Assembly (NCBI RefSeq): GCF_002813295.1
Contig: NZ_PHUE01000001.1
Span: 248,001 to 312,000 of the forward strand
DNA: 64,000 nt
Source: Flavobacterium sp. 5
GTDB taxonomy: Bacteria > Bacteroidota > Bacteroidia > Flavobacteriales > Flavobacteriaceae
Direction: 5' to 3'
The translations under genes and the position numbers were made by a program. The notes under the pieces were generated by a model. The model was not told the DNA's origin. It saw only the letters and a program-made list of their open reading frames with translations, and made no database searches. Below are positions 27,595-40,636 of this stretch, piece by piece (position 1 is the stretch's first letter; the number at the start of each line of letters is the position of its first letter).

Positions 27595-27825
27595 TTTAAA
27601 ATATAATTATTAATTTATTAAAATTTTCATCAAAATTTCAACAAAGTTTTGATAATTACGTTAAATTTTGACAAATAAAATCAAATATCCCATAATCATG
27701 AACATTTTGCAATCATTTAAAATCTAAAAAAAAAAAAGATGTAATAATTGGATAAATTATTGTGCAAAATCTGATTTACAAGTAGATAAAATATCTGATT
27801 TTATTAAATATATTTTGATTATAAA

Positions 27826-27874
27826 ACAACACCGCATAAGATTTTTACATACAGCAAATCTTATACGGCATTGT
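27826..27874 (-). terminator. Rho-independent-like terminator after the GH2 gene
   Basis: Arms at 27826-27842 and 27858-27874 pair over 17 bp on the minus strand with three G-U pairs (loop 15 nt). On the plus strand the same arms contain mismatches, so the structure is adapted to minus-strand RNA. It starts 31 nt beyond the GH2 stop and is followed by TTTATAATC. It ends the sigma-SusCD-GH2 region. Confidence 0.65.
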
Positions 27875-27904
27875 TTTTTAAAAAGCTTTTTTTCTATTGT
27901 TTGT

Positions 27905-31624
<3,720 letters not shown>

Positions 31625-31697
31625 TTATATAACAATATGTTTATTATAAAATTCATAATAACCACAAAATCATATCAAAAGATTTGTGGCAGTAATA

Positions 31698-31761
31698 AAA
31701 GTATAGTTCCTTGAACACAAATTCCTTAAGTTTGATTTTATGTTTTTCGGAACCATACTTT
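31698..31761 (-). terminator. Intercistronic hairpin between susD and the GH2 gene
   Basis: Arms at 31698-31710 and 31749-31761 pair over 13 bp on the minus strand with one G-U pair, and the stem is followed by a short TTTTATT. It begins 30 nt after the susD stop. It may be a partial terminator that lowers expression of the GH2 gene relative to susCD. A second imperfect stem (CCACAAAATC with GATTTGTGG) follows at 31662-31689. Confidence 0.5.
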
Positions 31762-31791
31762 CCATGTCAACTCAACTCAATTAAAAAACTA

Positions 31792-33786
31792 TTAATTTGT
31801 TGGTCCCGAATTTGCAGTCGTAGGCCAATTTGGATTTTGATAAATCGGAGATCCACTTGCATCACCATTTGGAGATGTTATTAAAAAATGCTGCATTGCA
31901 ATTGGACTTAGATAATGTGCCATTGTCCAACGGTATCCATTATAAGCTAAAGTTGTAGGATTTTTTTGATTTACACGTAAATACGAACTAATAGCCGGAT
32001 CTGACACCGTGCTTTTGTCGCCAATTCCGTACGTTAGCTTAGCCGGATTATACCAATCTTTCATAGGCCCCCATAACTTGAAACCTTCTATTTGATAAGG
32101 AGTTGAAATCATTTGATCCATTGCTCTCCATCGTTTTAAGTCATTAAGACGGAAACCCTCACCCAACATTTCTACACGTCTCTCTCTACGAATATTATAC
32201 AATGTAGCATCTATCAATGAACCCTCAGAATAAGCTCCCCAGTCATTTTTGGCTTCCATACTCATATCAGTAGCAGCAATGGTTTTGTTAAAATCAGAAT
32301 CTACACCCGCTCTTTCTCTAATTTGTTTCCAATAAGAAGAAGCTGTACCATCTATAGATCCATTTTTCTCATAACTAGCTTCAATATAATTAAGGTACGC
32401 TTCAACTCCTCTAAAAGCAATACTCCCCATTGAGCTACCAGTATGCTGACCATAATTAACACCATCATAATTATTTCCTTTTGTATGATGATACCCTGTA
32501 GGCTGATCATGATTCCCTAATAAATTCATTATATCTGGAACAATTGCTACATCTGTACCATGAGTATTTAAAGCAGACGGATATAAAATATTTATCTGAC
32601 CCGGTTCCGCCAACCAAAGGTTTAAACGCATGTCTCTTTTCGTTCTTACATCAGCAAGGTAATCATCACCCGCATACCCAGATCCAGGTGCATATATTGG
32701 CAAACCATTTGCCATTAAACAATTGTCTACAAAACCTCGGGTATATCCATCACCACCACTTTGCACACCAATAGCATATGAATTACCTACTCCAAGTCCC
32801 ACATCAAAAGCACGCCATAACAATACTTCATTATAAGGACTCAAATCAATTTTACTAAACATACCTAAATAAGGATTCGAATCGCATGCTTTAGCAAAAT
32901 CTAGATACGATTGACCAGGCACCTCTACTTTTTGTGTATTTGGAGTTAATAAAATATGATCTGCGGCAGCTTTTGAAGAATTCATAGCTTGTGTCAAAAA
33001 ATAATCTATCTCTCCATCAATACTTCCTGAAGGAAACTGATAATTCTTATTATAATCCTTTTGTAGCCCTGGCCATCCTGGACCGTTGGGTACAAAAGGG
33101 GTTCCTTTAAAGTATTTTTCCCAAGTACCCTCATAAAGAGCTACTCTAGATTTCATCAATAGTGCCACTTGCTTTGATAATCTATTTCCTTTTCCATCAG
33201 GACTAAAGTCATGCATCAATGTCGTTGCAGAATCCAAATCTGAAATTATAAAACGAGCTACCTCGTTTCTAGGATTTCTTTGACTTAATGCAGTCAATTG
33301 ATCGATATCCATGTCGGGATTAAATTTTAAAATTGGAAAATCTCCCAACGCAACCAATTTTTGGAAATAAATATAGGCTCTCAAAAAATACATTTCGCCA
33401 ATATAATGGTCAACGTTAGAAGGGTTACCTGTAATTTCATTTTTTTTCCATTTAGGAATTACTTTACCCATGAAATAGTTACATTGATAAATATTACCAA
33501 AATCCCAGTCCCCTCCTCTATCTGGAACAAGCCATTGCCCAGGAACATAGCGATTATCATATCCTCTATCAGCCTCCGTATCAGTATCACTATCTCTTCC
33601 ATAATTCTCCATTACAGGAAATACATTATATAAATTGATAGTGTAAGCCGCTAGTTGTGACTCATCATCTAGGTATTTTTCTGGAGTAATTTGAGATTTT
33701 GGCTCTTTCTCAAGAAAGTCGTCCTGACAAGAACTAAAGACAGCTAACATAGCTGCAACAAATAGTACAATTTGATTTGATCTCAT
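31792..33786 (-). CDS. SusD-family surface glycan-binding lipoprotein
   Basis: 664 residues. The lipoprotein signal ends FSSC (Cys20), followed by QDDFLEKEPKSQITPEKYL, typical of the family. Helical TPR region around GEMYFLRAYIYFQKLVALGDFPI, and C-terminal RagB/SusD region with IRRERRVEMLGEGFRLNDLKRW. It pairs with the SusC encoded 31 bp upstream and probably caps it at the outer surface. It is somewhat longer than the average SusD, with extra loops in the middle. Confidence 0.96.
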   Translation of the reverse strand: MRSNQIVLFVAAMLAVFSSCQDDFLEKEPKSQITPEKYLDDESQLAAYTINLYNVFPVMENYGRDSDTDTEADRGYDNRYVPGQWLVPDRGGDWDFGNIYQCNYFMGKVIPKWKKNEITGNPSNVDHYIGEMYFLRAYIYFQKLVALGDFPILKFNPDMDIDQLTALSQRNPRNEVARFIISDLDSATTLMHDFSPDGKGNRLSKQVALLMKSRVALYEGTWEKYFKGTPFVPNGPGWPGLQKDYNKNYQFPSGSIDGEIDYFLTQAMNSSKAAADHILLTPNTQKVEVPGQSYLDFAKACDSNPYLGMFSKIDLSPYNEVLLWRAFDVGLGVGNSYAIGVQSGGDGYTRGFVDNCLMANGLPIYAPGSGYAGDDYLADVRTKRDMRLNLWLAEPGQINILYPSALNTHGTDVAIVPDIMNLLGNHDQPTGYHHTKGNNYDGVNYGQHTGSSMGSIAFRGVEAYLNYIEASYEKNGSIDGTASSYWKQIRERAGVDSDFNKTIAATDMSMEAKNDWGAYSEGSLIDATLYNIRRERRVEMLGEGFRLNDLKRWRAMDQMISTPYQIEGFKLWGPMKDWYNPAKLTYGIGDKSTVSDPAISSYLRVNQKNPTTLAYNGYRWTMAHYLSPIAMQHFLITSPNGDASGSPIYQNPNWPTTANSGPTN

Positions 33787-33817
33787 TATATTAAATTTTT
33801 AAATTTTTATATCGTTT

Positions 33818-36800
33818 TTAAAGAGAAAGATTAACCCCTATAGAATAGGTAGTTGATAATGGATATATGTTTCCATTTTGTCCAAGATCAAGAGTTTCAG
33901 GGTCAAACATTTTCGGGATTTTAGTCCAGGTTATAACATTATCTGCTGAAAAATAGATACGTACTTTGGTCATTCCAATTTTTTGAACCACTTGGTTACT
34001 TAATGAATACCCAAACTGTATATTTTTCAACCTCATATAGGCCGCATTTATAAGATACCTAGATTGAGCTTTTTGATTTTTATCTTGTCCTTCTACGGGA
34101 CGAGGATAATACGAATCAATATTTAGTCCAAGAGGACTGTTTGCATCATCTCTAAAATAATCCAAATGTTGTACCAATCCGGTAGACCCCCAAACACCGC
34201 CTTTCATACCCCAAAAAATAGGTGTATCATTCCAGTAATCTCTTTTCAGGACACCTTGAAAAAATGCTCTAAAATCAAATCCTTTATAGTTAGCTCCTGT
34301 ATCAAAACCAAGAGTATAACGTGGTTTATTATTTCCGATTTTAACCAAATCACCATGGTCGGTAAGGGTATTAGATCCTTGATCTATTTTGCCATCACCA
34401 TTTACATCTTTATACATAATATCGCCTGCATTCCAATTATTACCTAAACTATTCTGACCGCCATTTGGTAAAGAGTTTAAATGGGCATTCATTTCTGCAG
34501 TAGTCTTTGCTATACCAATGGTTTGGTATCCCCAAATATTACCATCTAGCTCTCCTGCATTATATTGACTCAAAGTTCCAGTTTGATTTGGATACTTTGT
34601 AATTTTAGTACGGTTGTCAGCAAGTAAAGCTGTAGCATAATAACCAAAACCATTACTTAATTGCTGTTTCCACGAGATATTCATATCAAAACCATAGGTT
34701 TCTAAATCCGTATTATTTGCTCTTGGAACACGAGTTCCTAAAATAACAGGCAATTCTATTGCAGGACCCACCATATTTTTTGTTTCTCGGTTGAAATAAT
34801 CAAACGATCCAGTAAGCTTATTATCGAATAAAGCAAAGTCAACCCCCACATCCCAAGTTTGAATTGTTTCCCAAGTAAGTGCCTTGTTTCTTAATTCTGG
34901 AGCACTGGCTGTATTCGGTCTAGTACCATTAACTAACCAAGATCCATTTGCAATTCCAATAGGTTGTGTTAAATAGGTCGGATAATAATTACCATTTGCA
35001 TCATTTTGATTACTCAAAGTACCAAAGGATCCTCTTAATTTAAACATGCCTACTATCTCTTCTAATGGTTTCCAAAATTCTTCTCTAGCGACATTCCATC
35101 CTAATGAAACAGAAGGAGACCACACCCATCTGTTATCAGAACGGTAACGCGAAGAACCATCATAACGAAGATTACCTTGAATCATGTAACGCCCATCATA
35201 ATTATAATCGATACGTCCAAAATAACCATTAAGAGACCAGTCTTTATAGTCCCCATTTACATTAGGTGGTACAGTCTTCCCTGAATAATCTGTTCCAGAT
35301 GTAGCATCTATTGCTGTAATTTCGGGAAGAATAACTCCTTGTCTAGTTGCTCCAAATGCTCTATAATCTGTTGATTCAGCTTGCATACCTAATAAAGCAT
35401 TAAAATGATGTTTACCAAAACTTTTAGTATAATCTGTATAAATATTAGAGTTATAATAATCTTCTTTATAAGCATCTTCATGTACCTCAGATCTATTATG
35501 TGCTACATAAGGAATACCATTGACATCATGATTGTACGTATATTGTAAATCCCAATGCTGAAAAGCATTTTTTGTTTGATATGTGACATCCCACTTGATT
35601 TTCCAATCTAAAGAAAGTTTAAAAACTAAATTTAATTGTTGCACAAAAGTATCCTCTACTTTATTTTGTCTACCTCCATCTCTTAGGCGAAGAGCAGGTG
35701 ATGGACTATTATATAAATAACCATTAGGATCATACAAAGGTAAAACAGGCCAACCTTGTCGGGCTAAGTCAGCAAATGCTCCATCAGTCATGTAGGATGG
35801 TCTTGCATAATCTTCTCTAATAAACCTATTTGTGTACGTCAAAGACATCCATTTAAATACATCGGCATTTATTCTTAAAGTCGTATTATATCTCTTATAT
35901 TGATCTCCTCCAAAGTTCATAAAACCAGGCTGATCAAGATATGCACCAGAAAGATAATAAGTCAATCCTTCCTTACCACCACTTATACTTACATTATTTT
36001 CATGTGAAATTACTGAAGGCTTAAACACTGCTTTATACCAATCAACATTATCATTCCCTTGATCATAACCATCGCCCCATACATTAGAATTTGTACCTTT
36101 TGGTGGAATTGTTGTTGTTATTGTACCATTCATAAAATCCTTTATACGTTGTAAACGTTCGTCAGTAAAAAATGGCGTTTTCCCAGCATTTTTGAAAGCA
36201 TCATTAAAATAATTCGCAAAAGAATACGAATCAAGAATATCTGGAATTAAAACTGGCTTACTAATTCTAGTACTTGAACTAATATTTACTATAGTTTTTC
36301 CAGATTTTCCTTTTTTAGTAGTCACCAAAATAACACCAAAAGGAGCCCTGGAACCATAGATAGAGGAAGCGGCTGCATCTTTTAAAACAGATATATTATC
36401 AATATCTGAAGGATTTATCGTAGCAAGATCTCCTTCAGATCCATCGATAAGAATCAATGGATTAGCCGATGATCCATCTCCAATAGTACCCGTCCCACGA
36501 ATATTTATATTTGGCTTACTATCTAAAGTACCTCCTCCTCCTGATTGTGTAATATTTAAACCCGCAACCATACCTTGCAGTCCTTGTACAGCATTTTGCA
36601 CAGGGCGATTTTCTAATACCTTACCACTAACGGTAGCAATTGCACCAGTTACATTTGTTTTCTTTTGAACACCATAACCTACAACAACTATTTCATTTAA
36701 AATATTACTTTCCTCTACTAAGGATACATTAATTTTAGATCTATCACCAATTGCAATTTCTTGAGATTTAAAACCCAAAAAAGAAAATACTAATATTGAT

Positions 36801-37339
36801 TGTTTGCTTGTAACATCAATAAAATATTTACCATCAAAATCGGTGGATGCAGCGTTTTTTGTACCTTTTTCTTGTATTGTACAACCTGGAAGAGGAATCC
36901 CTTTAACATCCGTAACAATTCCAGATATCTTAGCTGCTTGAACTTGTTTAGCAGGAACTTTTGCATTACTCTCTTCATTCGAATTCGACTTTAATATAAT
37001 TTGTTTGTCCATCAGAACATACGATATATTAGTGCCCTTAAAAAAATTATCTAGAACCATTTGTAAAGGCTTATTTTTAACCTTTATCGACACCAATTGT
37101 TCCTCATCAATTTTTTTATTATTGTAAACAAATTTATAATCTGTTTGCGACTGTATTTCTAAAAATACGGAACGCATTTTTACATGTTCAAGGTTTAATG
37201 TTATTTCATTTTTTTGGGAATATGTCTTACTGTGAACAGGGAAAATAGAAATCATGAGACATAAAAGTGTCATTTTCACGCTTCTAGTAATTTTTAGGCA
37301 ACAGGGAATTTTTATCCCCATCCTATTGCTTTTTTTCAT
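33818..37339 (-). CDS. SusC-family TonB-dependent transporter with STN signalling domain
   Basis: 1173 residues. After the signal peptide comes an STN (secretin/TonB N-terminal) domain (about 48-122, from ITLNLEHVKMRSVFLEIQ to DKQIILK), then a carboxypeptidase-D regulatory-like domain (ISGIVTDVKGIPLPGCTIQE), the plug with EIVVVGYGVQKK, IRGTGTIGDG and DAAASSIYGSRAPFGVILV, and a beta-barrel ending YSIGVNLSL. The STN domain is the part that contacts the FecR-type anti-sigma factor, and the fecR and sigma genes lie directly upstream; substrate binding is thus expected to switch on its own locus. A terminator-like hairpin lies between fecR and this gene. Confidence 0.97.
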   Translation of the reverse strand: MKKSNRMGIKIPCCLKITRSVKMTLLCLMISIFPVHSKTYSQKNEITLNLEHVKMRSVFLEIQSQTDYKFVYNNKKIDEEQLVSIKVKNKPLQMVLDNFFKGTNISYVLMDKQIILKSNSNEESNAKVPAKQVQAAKISGIVTDVKGIPLPGCTIQEKGTKNAASTDFDGKYFIDVTSKQSILVFSFLGFKSQEIAIGDRSKINVSLVEESNILNEIVVVGYGVQKKTNVTGAIATVSGKVLENRPVQNAVQGLQGMVAGLNITQSGGGGTLDSKPNINIRGTGTIGDGSSANPLILIDGSEGDLATINPSDIDNISVLKDAAASSIYGSRAPFGVILVTTKKGKSGKTIVNISSSTRISKPVLIPDILDSYSFANYFNDAFKNAGKTPFFTDERLQRIKDFMNGTITTTIPPKGTNSNVWGDGYDQGNDNVDWYKAVFKPSVISHENNVSISGGKEGLTYYLSGAYLDQPGFMNFGGDQYKRYNTTLRINADVFKWMSLTYTNRFIREDYARPSYMTDGAFADLARQGWPVLPLYDPNGYLYNSPSPALRLRDGGRQNKVEDTFVQQLNLVFKLSLDWKIKWDVTYQTKNAFQHWDLQYTYNHDVNGIPYVAHNRSEVHEDAYKEDYYNSNIYTDYTKSFGKHHFNALLGMQAESTDYRAFGATRQGVILPEITAIDATSGTDYSGKTVPPNVNGDYKDWSLNGYFGRIDYNYDGRYMIQGNLRYDGSSRYRSDNRWVWSPSVSLGWNVAREEFWKPLEEIVGMFKLRGSFGTLSNQNDANGNYYPTYLTQPIGIANGSWLVNGTRPNTASAPELRNKALTWETIQTWDVGVDFALFDNKLTGSFDYFNRETKNMVGPAIELPVILGTRVPRANNTDLETYGFDMNISWKQQLSNGFGYYATALLADNRTKITKYPNQTGTLSQYNAGELDGNIWGYQTIGIAKTTAEMNAHLNSLPNGGQNSLGNNWNAGDIMYKDVNGDGKIDQGSNTLTDHGDLVKIGNNKPRYTLGFDTGANYKGFDFRAFFQGVLKRDYWNDTPIFWGMKGGVWGSTGLVQHLDYFRDDANSPLGLNIDSYYPRPVEGQDKNQKAQSRYLINAAYMRLKNIQFGYSLSNQVVQKIGMTKVRIYFSADNVITWTKIPKMFDPETLDLGQNGNIYPLSTTYSIGVNLSL

Positions 37340-37387
37340 AATTTTGGTTTTTTAATTAGTTAACTTTTAATAGTTGATTATCACTCT

Positions 37388-37419
37388 AAAACGGGAAATT
37401 TTGGCGAATTTTCCGTTTT
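37388..37419. terminator. Terminator-like hairpin between fecR and susC
   Basis: Arms AAAACGGGAAATT (37388-37400) and AATTTTCCGTTTT (37407-37419) flank a 6-nt loop. On the plus strand all 13 pairs form (one G-U) and ten T residues follow, a textbook terminator in a direction with no gene. On the minus strand there is one mismatch and only four T residues. It may attenuate readthrough from fecR into susC or stop antisense transcription. Confidence 0.6.
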
Positions 37420-37466
37420 TTTTTTACTACGAGTATTTCTAAATTTTCAATAGGCATTTTTTTTAG

Positions 37467-38588
37467 TTAATAAATAATAATTTGATTGTTTGTCATTTTG
37501 TATTCAAAAGGGGTATCAACCCTAAAAGTATCCAAAACCTGATTTATCGTTTTATTTGAAAATTCGGCAGTATAAATTTGTTCTTTAAGATTTTGATTTC
37601 TGTTTTCAATCTTCACACCATAAAATCTTTCGAGTTTGGTTATTATTTTATCAAAGGGAAGTTCATCAATTACCAATCCTTTTTCCATCCACTTGGTATA
37701 AACGGATGTATCAACCTTAGAGAAAGCAATTTTTTCATTATTAGTAGTCCATTCCGCTTTAAATCCAGGTTTTAGAAATTGAGCTTTCTTTTCATCTTTT
37801 CCAGCTAATTTCACAGATCCTTCGACAAGTACTGTATTTATAGTTGTGTCTTCTGGATAAGAGCTAACATTAAATTTGGTACCCAATACGGTAATATTAA
37901 GATTATTAGCATTTACAACAAACGGATGCTTTTTATCTTTACTCACTTCAAAAAAGGCCTCCCCAAGAAGTGTTACTTTTCGAAAACCTTTTTTGCAAAA
38001 TTTAGTAGGGTATTTTAATGAGGAACCAGCATTTAAGTGTACCAAAGTTCCATCAGACAATCTTACATTAAAATTTTTGCCGTTGGGAACCTTTAAACAA
38101 TTATATGCAATTTCATCTTGCGTAACAGTTTTGGTATAATCAATTTCGGATTGATTACTTGTCCCAACAAAATTGCCAGAATCATCAATAATGTTTTGTA
38201 AATTATTAGAAGAAAGCGCTATAATTTTCCCATCTCCCATATTCAAGGTTACTGAATTTGGATCTATGACTATATTTGGTCTGGAATATTGCCAAATACT
38301 ATATCCGCCAACAAGAAAAATTACAACTATAGAAGCATATTTCATGATAGAAAAAATCAGCCGTTTTTTTCTTTTTGCTCTATAATTTAATATTAATTTA
38401 TCAAGTGCTAAGACTGAATCTAAATCATCAATAACAGGAATATTCCCTCTCTGAGTTTTGGCTTCCTTGAGTCGCTCAAAAACAGCTTGGTTTTCATCAG
38501 AAGATTCAAACCATTCTATGAATGCTTTGTTTTCCTCTTCGTTAAGTTGATTATTTAATTTTTTAATAATAATTTCAGCTATATCCAT
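37467..38588 (-). CDS. FecR-family anti-sigma factor
   Basis: 373 residues. The cytoplasmic N-terminal part (about 1-75) binds the sigma factor; one membrane helix lies at about 80-100 (MKYASIVVIFLVGGYSIW). The periplasmic FecR domain (about 165-265, VPNGKNFNVRLSDGTLVHLNAGSSLKYP) is followed by the C-terminal STN-like DUF4974 domain (LPFDKIITKLERFYGVKIEN to end). It relays the signal from the STN domain of the SusC encoded downstream to the ECF sigma factor encoded 70 bp upstream. Confidence 0.96.
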   Translation of the reverse strand: MDIAEIIIKKLNNQLNEEENKAFIEWFESSDENQAVFERLKEAKTQRGNIPVIDDLDSVLALDKLILNYRAKRKKRLIFSIMKYASIVVIFLVGGYSIWQYSRPNIVIDPNSVTLNMGDGKIIALSSNNLQNIIDDSGNFVGTSNQSEIDYTKTVTQDEIAYNCLKVPNGKNFNVRLSDGTLVHLNAGSSLKYPTKFCKKGFRKVTLLGEAFFEVSKDKKHPFVVNANNLNITVLGTKFNVSSYPEDTTINTVLVEGSVKLAGKDEKKAQFLKPGFKAEWTTNNEKIAFSKVDTSVYTKWMEKGLVIDELPFDKIITKLERFYGVKIENRNQNLKEQIYTAEFSNKTINQVLDTFRVDTPFEYKMTNNQIIIY

Positions 38589-38658
38589 TTTTCTAATAAT
38601 TGTAGGTCTATAATAAAGACCCCTAACTATCGAAAACGGGTAGTGAAAAAATAAAAAA

Positions 38659-39201
38659 TTATTCTGCTAATAAAAAAACAGAAATAAGTGTAGAGATTAA
38701 ACTAATAAAATATTGATTGTGAAGTATTACACGTAAAGTTTTAAAGCCTTTTTTTAAATGGTACTTTACAGTATTTATGGAAATATTAAGAGTGTCAGCT
38801 GCTACTTCGTATTTTAAACCTTCTAGAACACAAAGTTCAAAAACTCTTTTAGATTGATCAGGCAAACTACCGAGTGCATCTAGTATATAAGCACTTTTTT
38901 CAAAAGCAATTAAACCATCTTCATGCGAAGGTATAAAGATGTCACTTTCGATCATTTTTGTTAATTTACTAGCTTTTCTAAGTCTCTTAAGACTCGTGTT
39001 TTTTATCGCTACGAAAATATAACTTTTGATATCTAAAATTTTATTTACATCATCTAGTTTGCATAAAACCTTCTCAAGGACATCTTGAACGATATCCTCA
39101 GCTTCATCCATGTTTTCTACATAACTATAGGAAACCAAACACCATTCACGGTAGTGAGTAAGAAATAAATCTTCGATTTCTTTTGAAATACAGTTGTTCA
39201 T
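38659..39201 (-). CDS. ECF-type RNA polymerase sigma factor
   Basis: 180 residues. The sigma-2 region (about 10-75) contains DEAEDIVQDVLEKVL, and the sigma-4 region (about 112-160) has LPDQSKRVFELCVLEGLKYEVA followed by the helix-turn-helix ISINTVKYHLKKGFKTLR. It ends with a short hydrophobic tail (FISLISTLISVFLLAE), seen in several Bacteroidota FecI-type sigma factors. It presumably drives the susC-susD genes downstream when released by FecR. A LacI-type operator lies about 130 bp upstream of its start. Confidence 0.95.
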   Translation of the reverse strand: MNNCISKEIEDLFLTHYREWCLVSYSYVENMDEAEDIVQDVLEKVLCKLDDVNKILDIKSYIFVAIKNTSLKRLRKASKLTKMIESDIFIPSHEDGLIAFEKSAYILDALGSLPDQSKRVFELCVLEGLKYEVAADTLNISINTVKYHLKKGFKTLRVILHNQYFISLISTLISVFLLAE

Positions 39202-39333
39202 CGATAAAAATTTTATGAAACCTATTTAAATAAAGTTTTTATATAATTAAATATTTCTATTCTTCAACCATTTATTGCTATAAATTACTTACTATAAAGT
39301 TTTATTATTCTGATTTATTTTTAAAAATAATAA

Positions 39334-39351
39334 AACTCAATCGATTTAGTA
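39334..39351 (-). promoter_or_regulatory. LacI-type operator upstream of the ECF sigma gene
   Basis: The plus-strand 18-mer AACTCAATCGATTTAGTA agrees with TACTAAANCGNTTTAGTA at all but two defined positions, both in the left arm. It lies between the 3' end of lacI (39446) and the sigma gene start (39201). No TAnnTTTG box abuts it, so the control mode may differ from the other sites. If functional, it places the sigma/anti-sigma circuit under LacI control. Confidence 0.5.
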
Positions 39352-39406
39352 AAAAAAACACTTCAAATTTTGAATTGATAATAATTCGTAATTTTGAATT
39401 TATATC

Positions 39407-39433
39407 AAAAAAAATAACATTCTAAAAAAGAAT
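39407..39433 (-). terminator. Weak terminator after the second lacI gene
   Basis: A 5-bp stem (AGAAT with ATTCT) is followed on the minus strand by a run of eight T residues, 13 bp after the lacI stop. The stem is short, so the call rests mostly on the T-run and position. Confidence 0.4.
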
Positions 39434-39445
39434 AACTAGCCAAAT

Positions 39446-40477
39446 TTACAAGGAACGCTTCTGCGAAGACTCTCGTATTTTTAATTCTGCATTAAGTATA
39501 ATCTTCTCCGAAATTTCTTTTACATCTTTTTGTTTTAACAATCTCAACATCAATTCCATTAATTTATTTCCTATTGCTTCTAATGGCTGAGAAACTGCTG
39601 TAATTGTAGGACTGTAGATTTTAAAAAGCTCATTATCATCAAAGGTAATTATACCTAAACTATGTATGAATTCTGGATTATTCTCTTTAAAAGCTTCTAA
39701 TCCAGCTTGAGTTAAATAGTTTGTTGCAAAAAATACCGCATCTAATTTTTTAGTCTCATCAATAAATTTTTTTATAAAATCTTTTGATTTTCCATCATTA
39801 GCTTCTTTATATGGGATTTTAAGAACATGCGGTTTTAAATTATTCTCAACAATTGCATTTTCATAACCAAATAAACGATTTTGCATTTGCATTTGATCTG
39901 AATCCGTAGTTATAAAAGCGATATTTTTATAATTATTCGCAATCAAATGGTTTGTTGCATCAAAAGTTGCTTCTTGATTATCAATAACAACACTATTACA
40001 TTCTAAATCAGAGAAATATCTATCTAAAAGAATGATTGGATGATTCTCCTCAATTAATTCTGCAATCATACTTTTTATTCCTGGAGAAGGAACAATTATA
40101 AAACCATCAACTTGTCTGTTTTTAAATAACTCAATTAACTCAAGTGATTTTGTATCTTGATTTTCGTTGCTACAAAAAATAACCTTATATCCTTTATCAT
40201 AGGCAATATCTTCAATAATTCTAGCCAATTTAGAAAAAAAGTAATTAGAGATATCTTCAACCATGAAAACTAATATTTTTGATTTTCCAGTACGCAGACT
40301 CTGTGCTATTTGATTTGGTTTATAATTAACCTTTTGAGCGTAATCTAAAACTTTCTGAGTAAGAATTTTGGAAATATGTTTCTCTTTTGCTTTACCATTT
40401 AAAACAAAAGAAACAGTAGTTACTGAAATATTTAAATGTTCAGCAATATTTTTTATTGAAACAGTTTTCTTTTTCAT
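39446..40477 (-). CDS. LacI-family transcriptional regulator (paralogue)
   Basis: 343 residues, very similar over the whole length to the regulator at 22713-23762. The helix-turn-helix (LNISVTTVSFVLNGKA) and hinge (YKPNQIAQSLRTGKS) are identical, so the same operator is expected. The effector domain shows more changes (for example VENNLKPHVLKIPYKEANDG against the corresponding loop of the paralogue), so it may sense another ligand. It lies behind the kinase and isomerase genes of the mannan locus but has its own -7 box. A likely role is repression of the mannan locus and the other TACTAAA promoters until inducer appears. Confidence 0.95.
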   Translation of the reverse strand: MKKKTVSIKNIAEHLNISVTTVSFVLNGKAKEKHISKILTQKVLDYAQKVNYKPNQIAQSLRTGKSKILVFMVEDISNYFFSKLARIIEDIAYDKGYKVIFCSNENQDTKSLELIELFKNRQVDGFIIVPSPGIKSMIAELIEENHPIILLDRYFSDLECNSVVIDNQEATFDATNHLIANNYKNIAFITTDSDQMQMQNRLFGYENAIVENNLKPHVLKIPYKEANDGKSKDFIKKFIDETKKLDAVFFATNYLTQAGLEAFKENNPEFIHSLGIITFDDNELFKIYSPTITAVSQPLEAIGNKLMELMLRLLKQKDVKEISEKIILNAELKIRESSQKRSL

Positions 40478-40534
40478 TAGTTTAGATATAATTTAAAATG
40501 TTGTAATAATTTCTTTTATAATTACGACAACAAA

Positions 40535-40606
40535 AGTACCAAATATAGACAAAGTTATTTGTTGATTCATACCAAAAACTAATCTGTATCAAAATAGTTT
40601 GGTACT
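40535..40606 (-). promoter_or_regulatory. Promoter of the second lacI gene with TTTGGTA half-sites
   Basis: A -7 box TAACTTTG (minus strand, 40550-40557) matches TAnnTTTG and lies about 75 bp upstream of the start codon. It is flanked by perfect 9-bp inverted arms AGTACCAAA (40535-40543) and TTTGGTACT (40598-40606), with a further ATACCAAAA at 40570-40578. The half-site differs by one base from the TTTAGTA operator half-site, so it may be a separate or autoregulatory site. Confidence 0.55.
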
Positions 40607-40636
40607 ATTATGTCATAAAATATTTTAAAAAATTAT

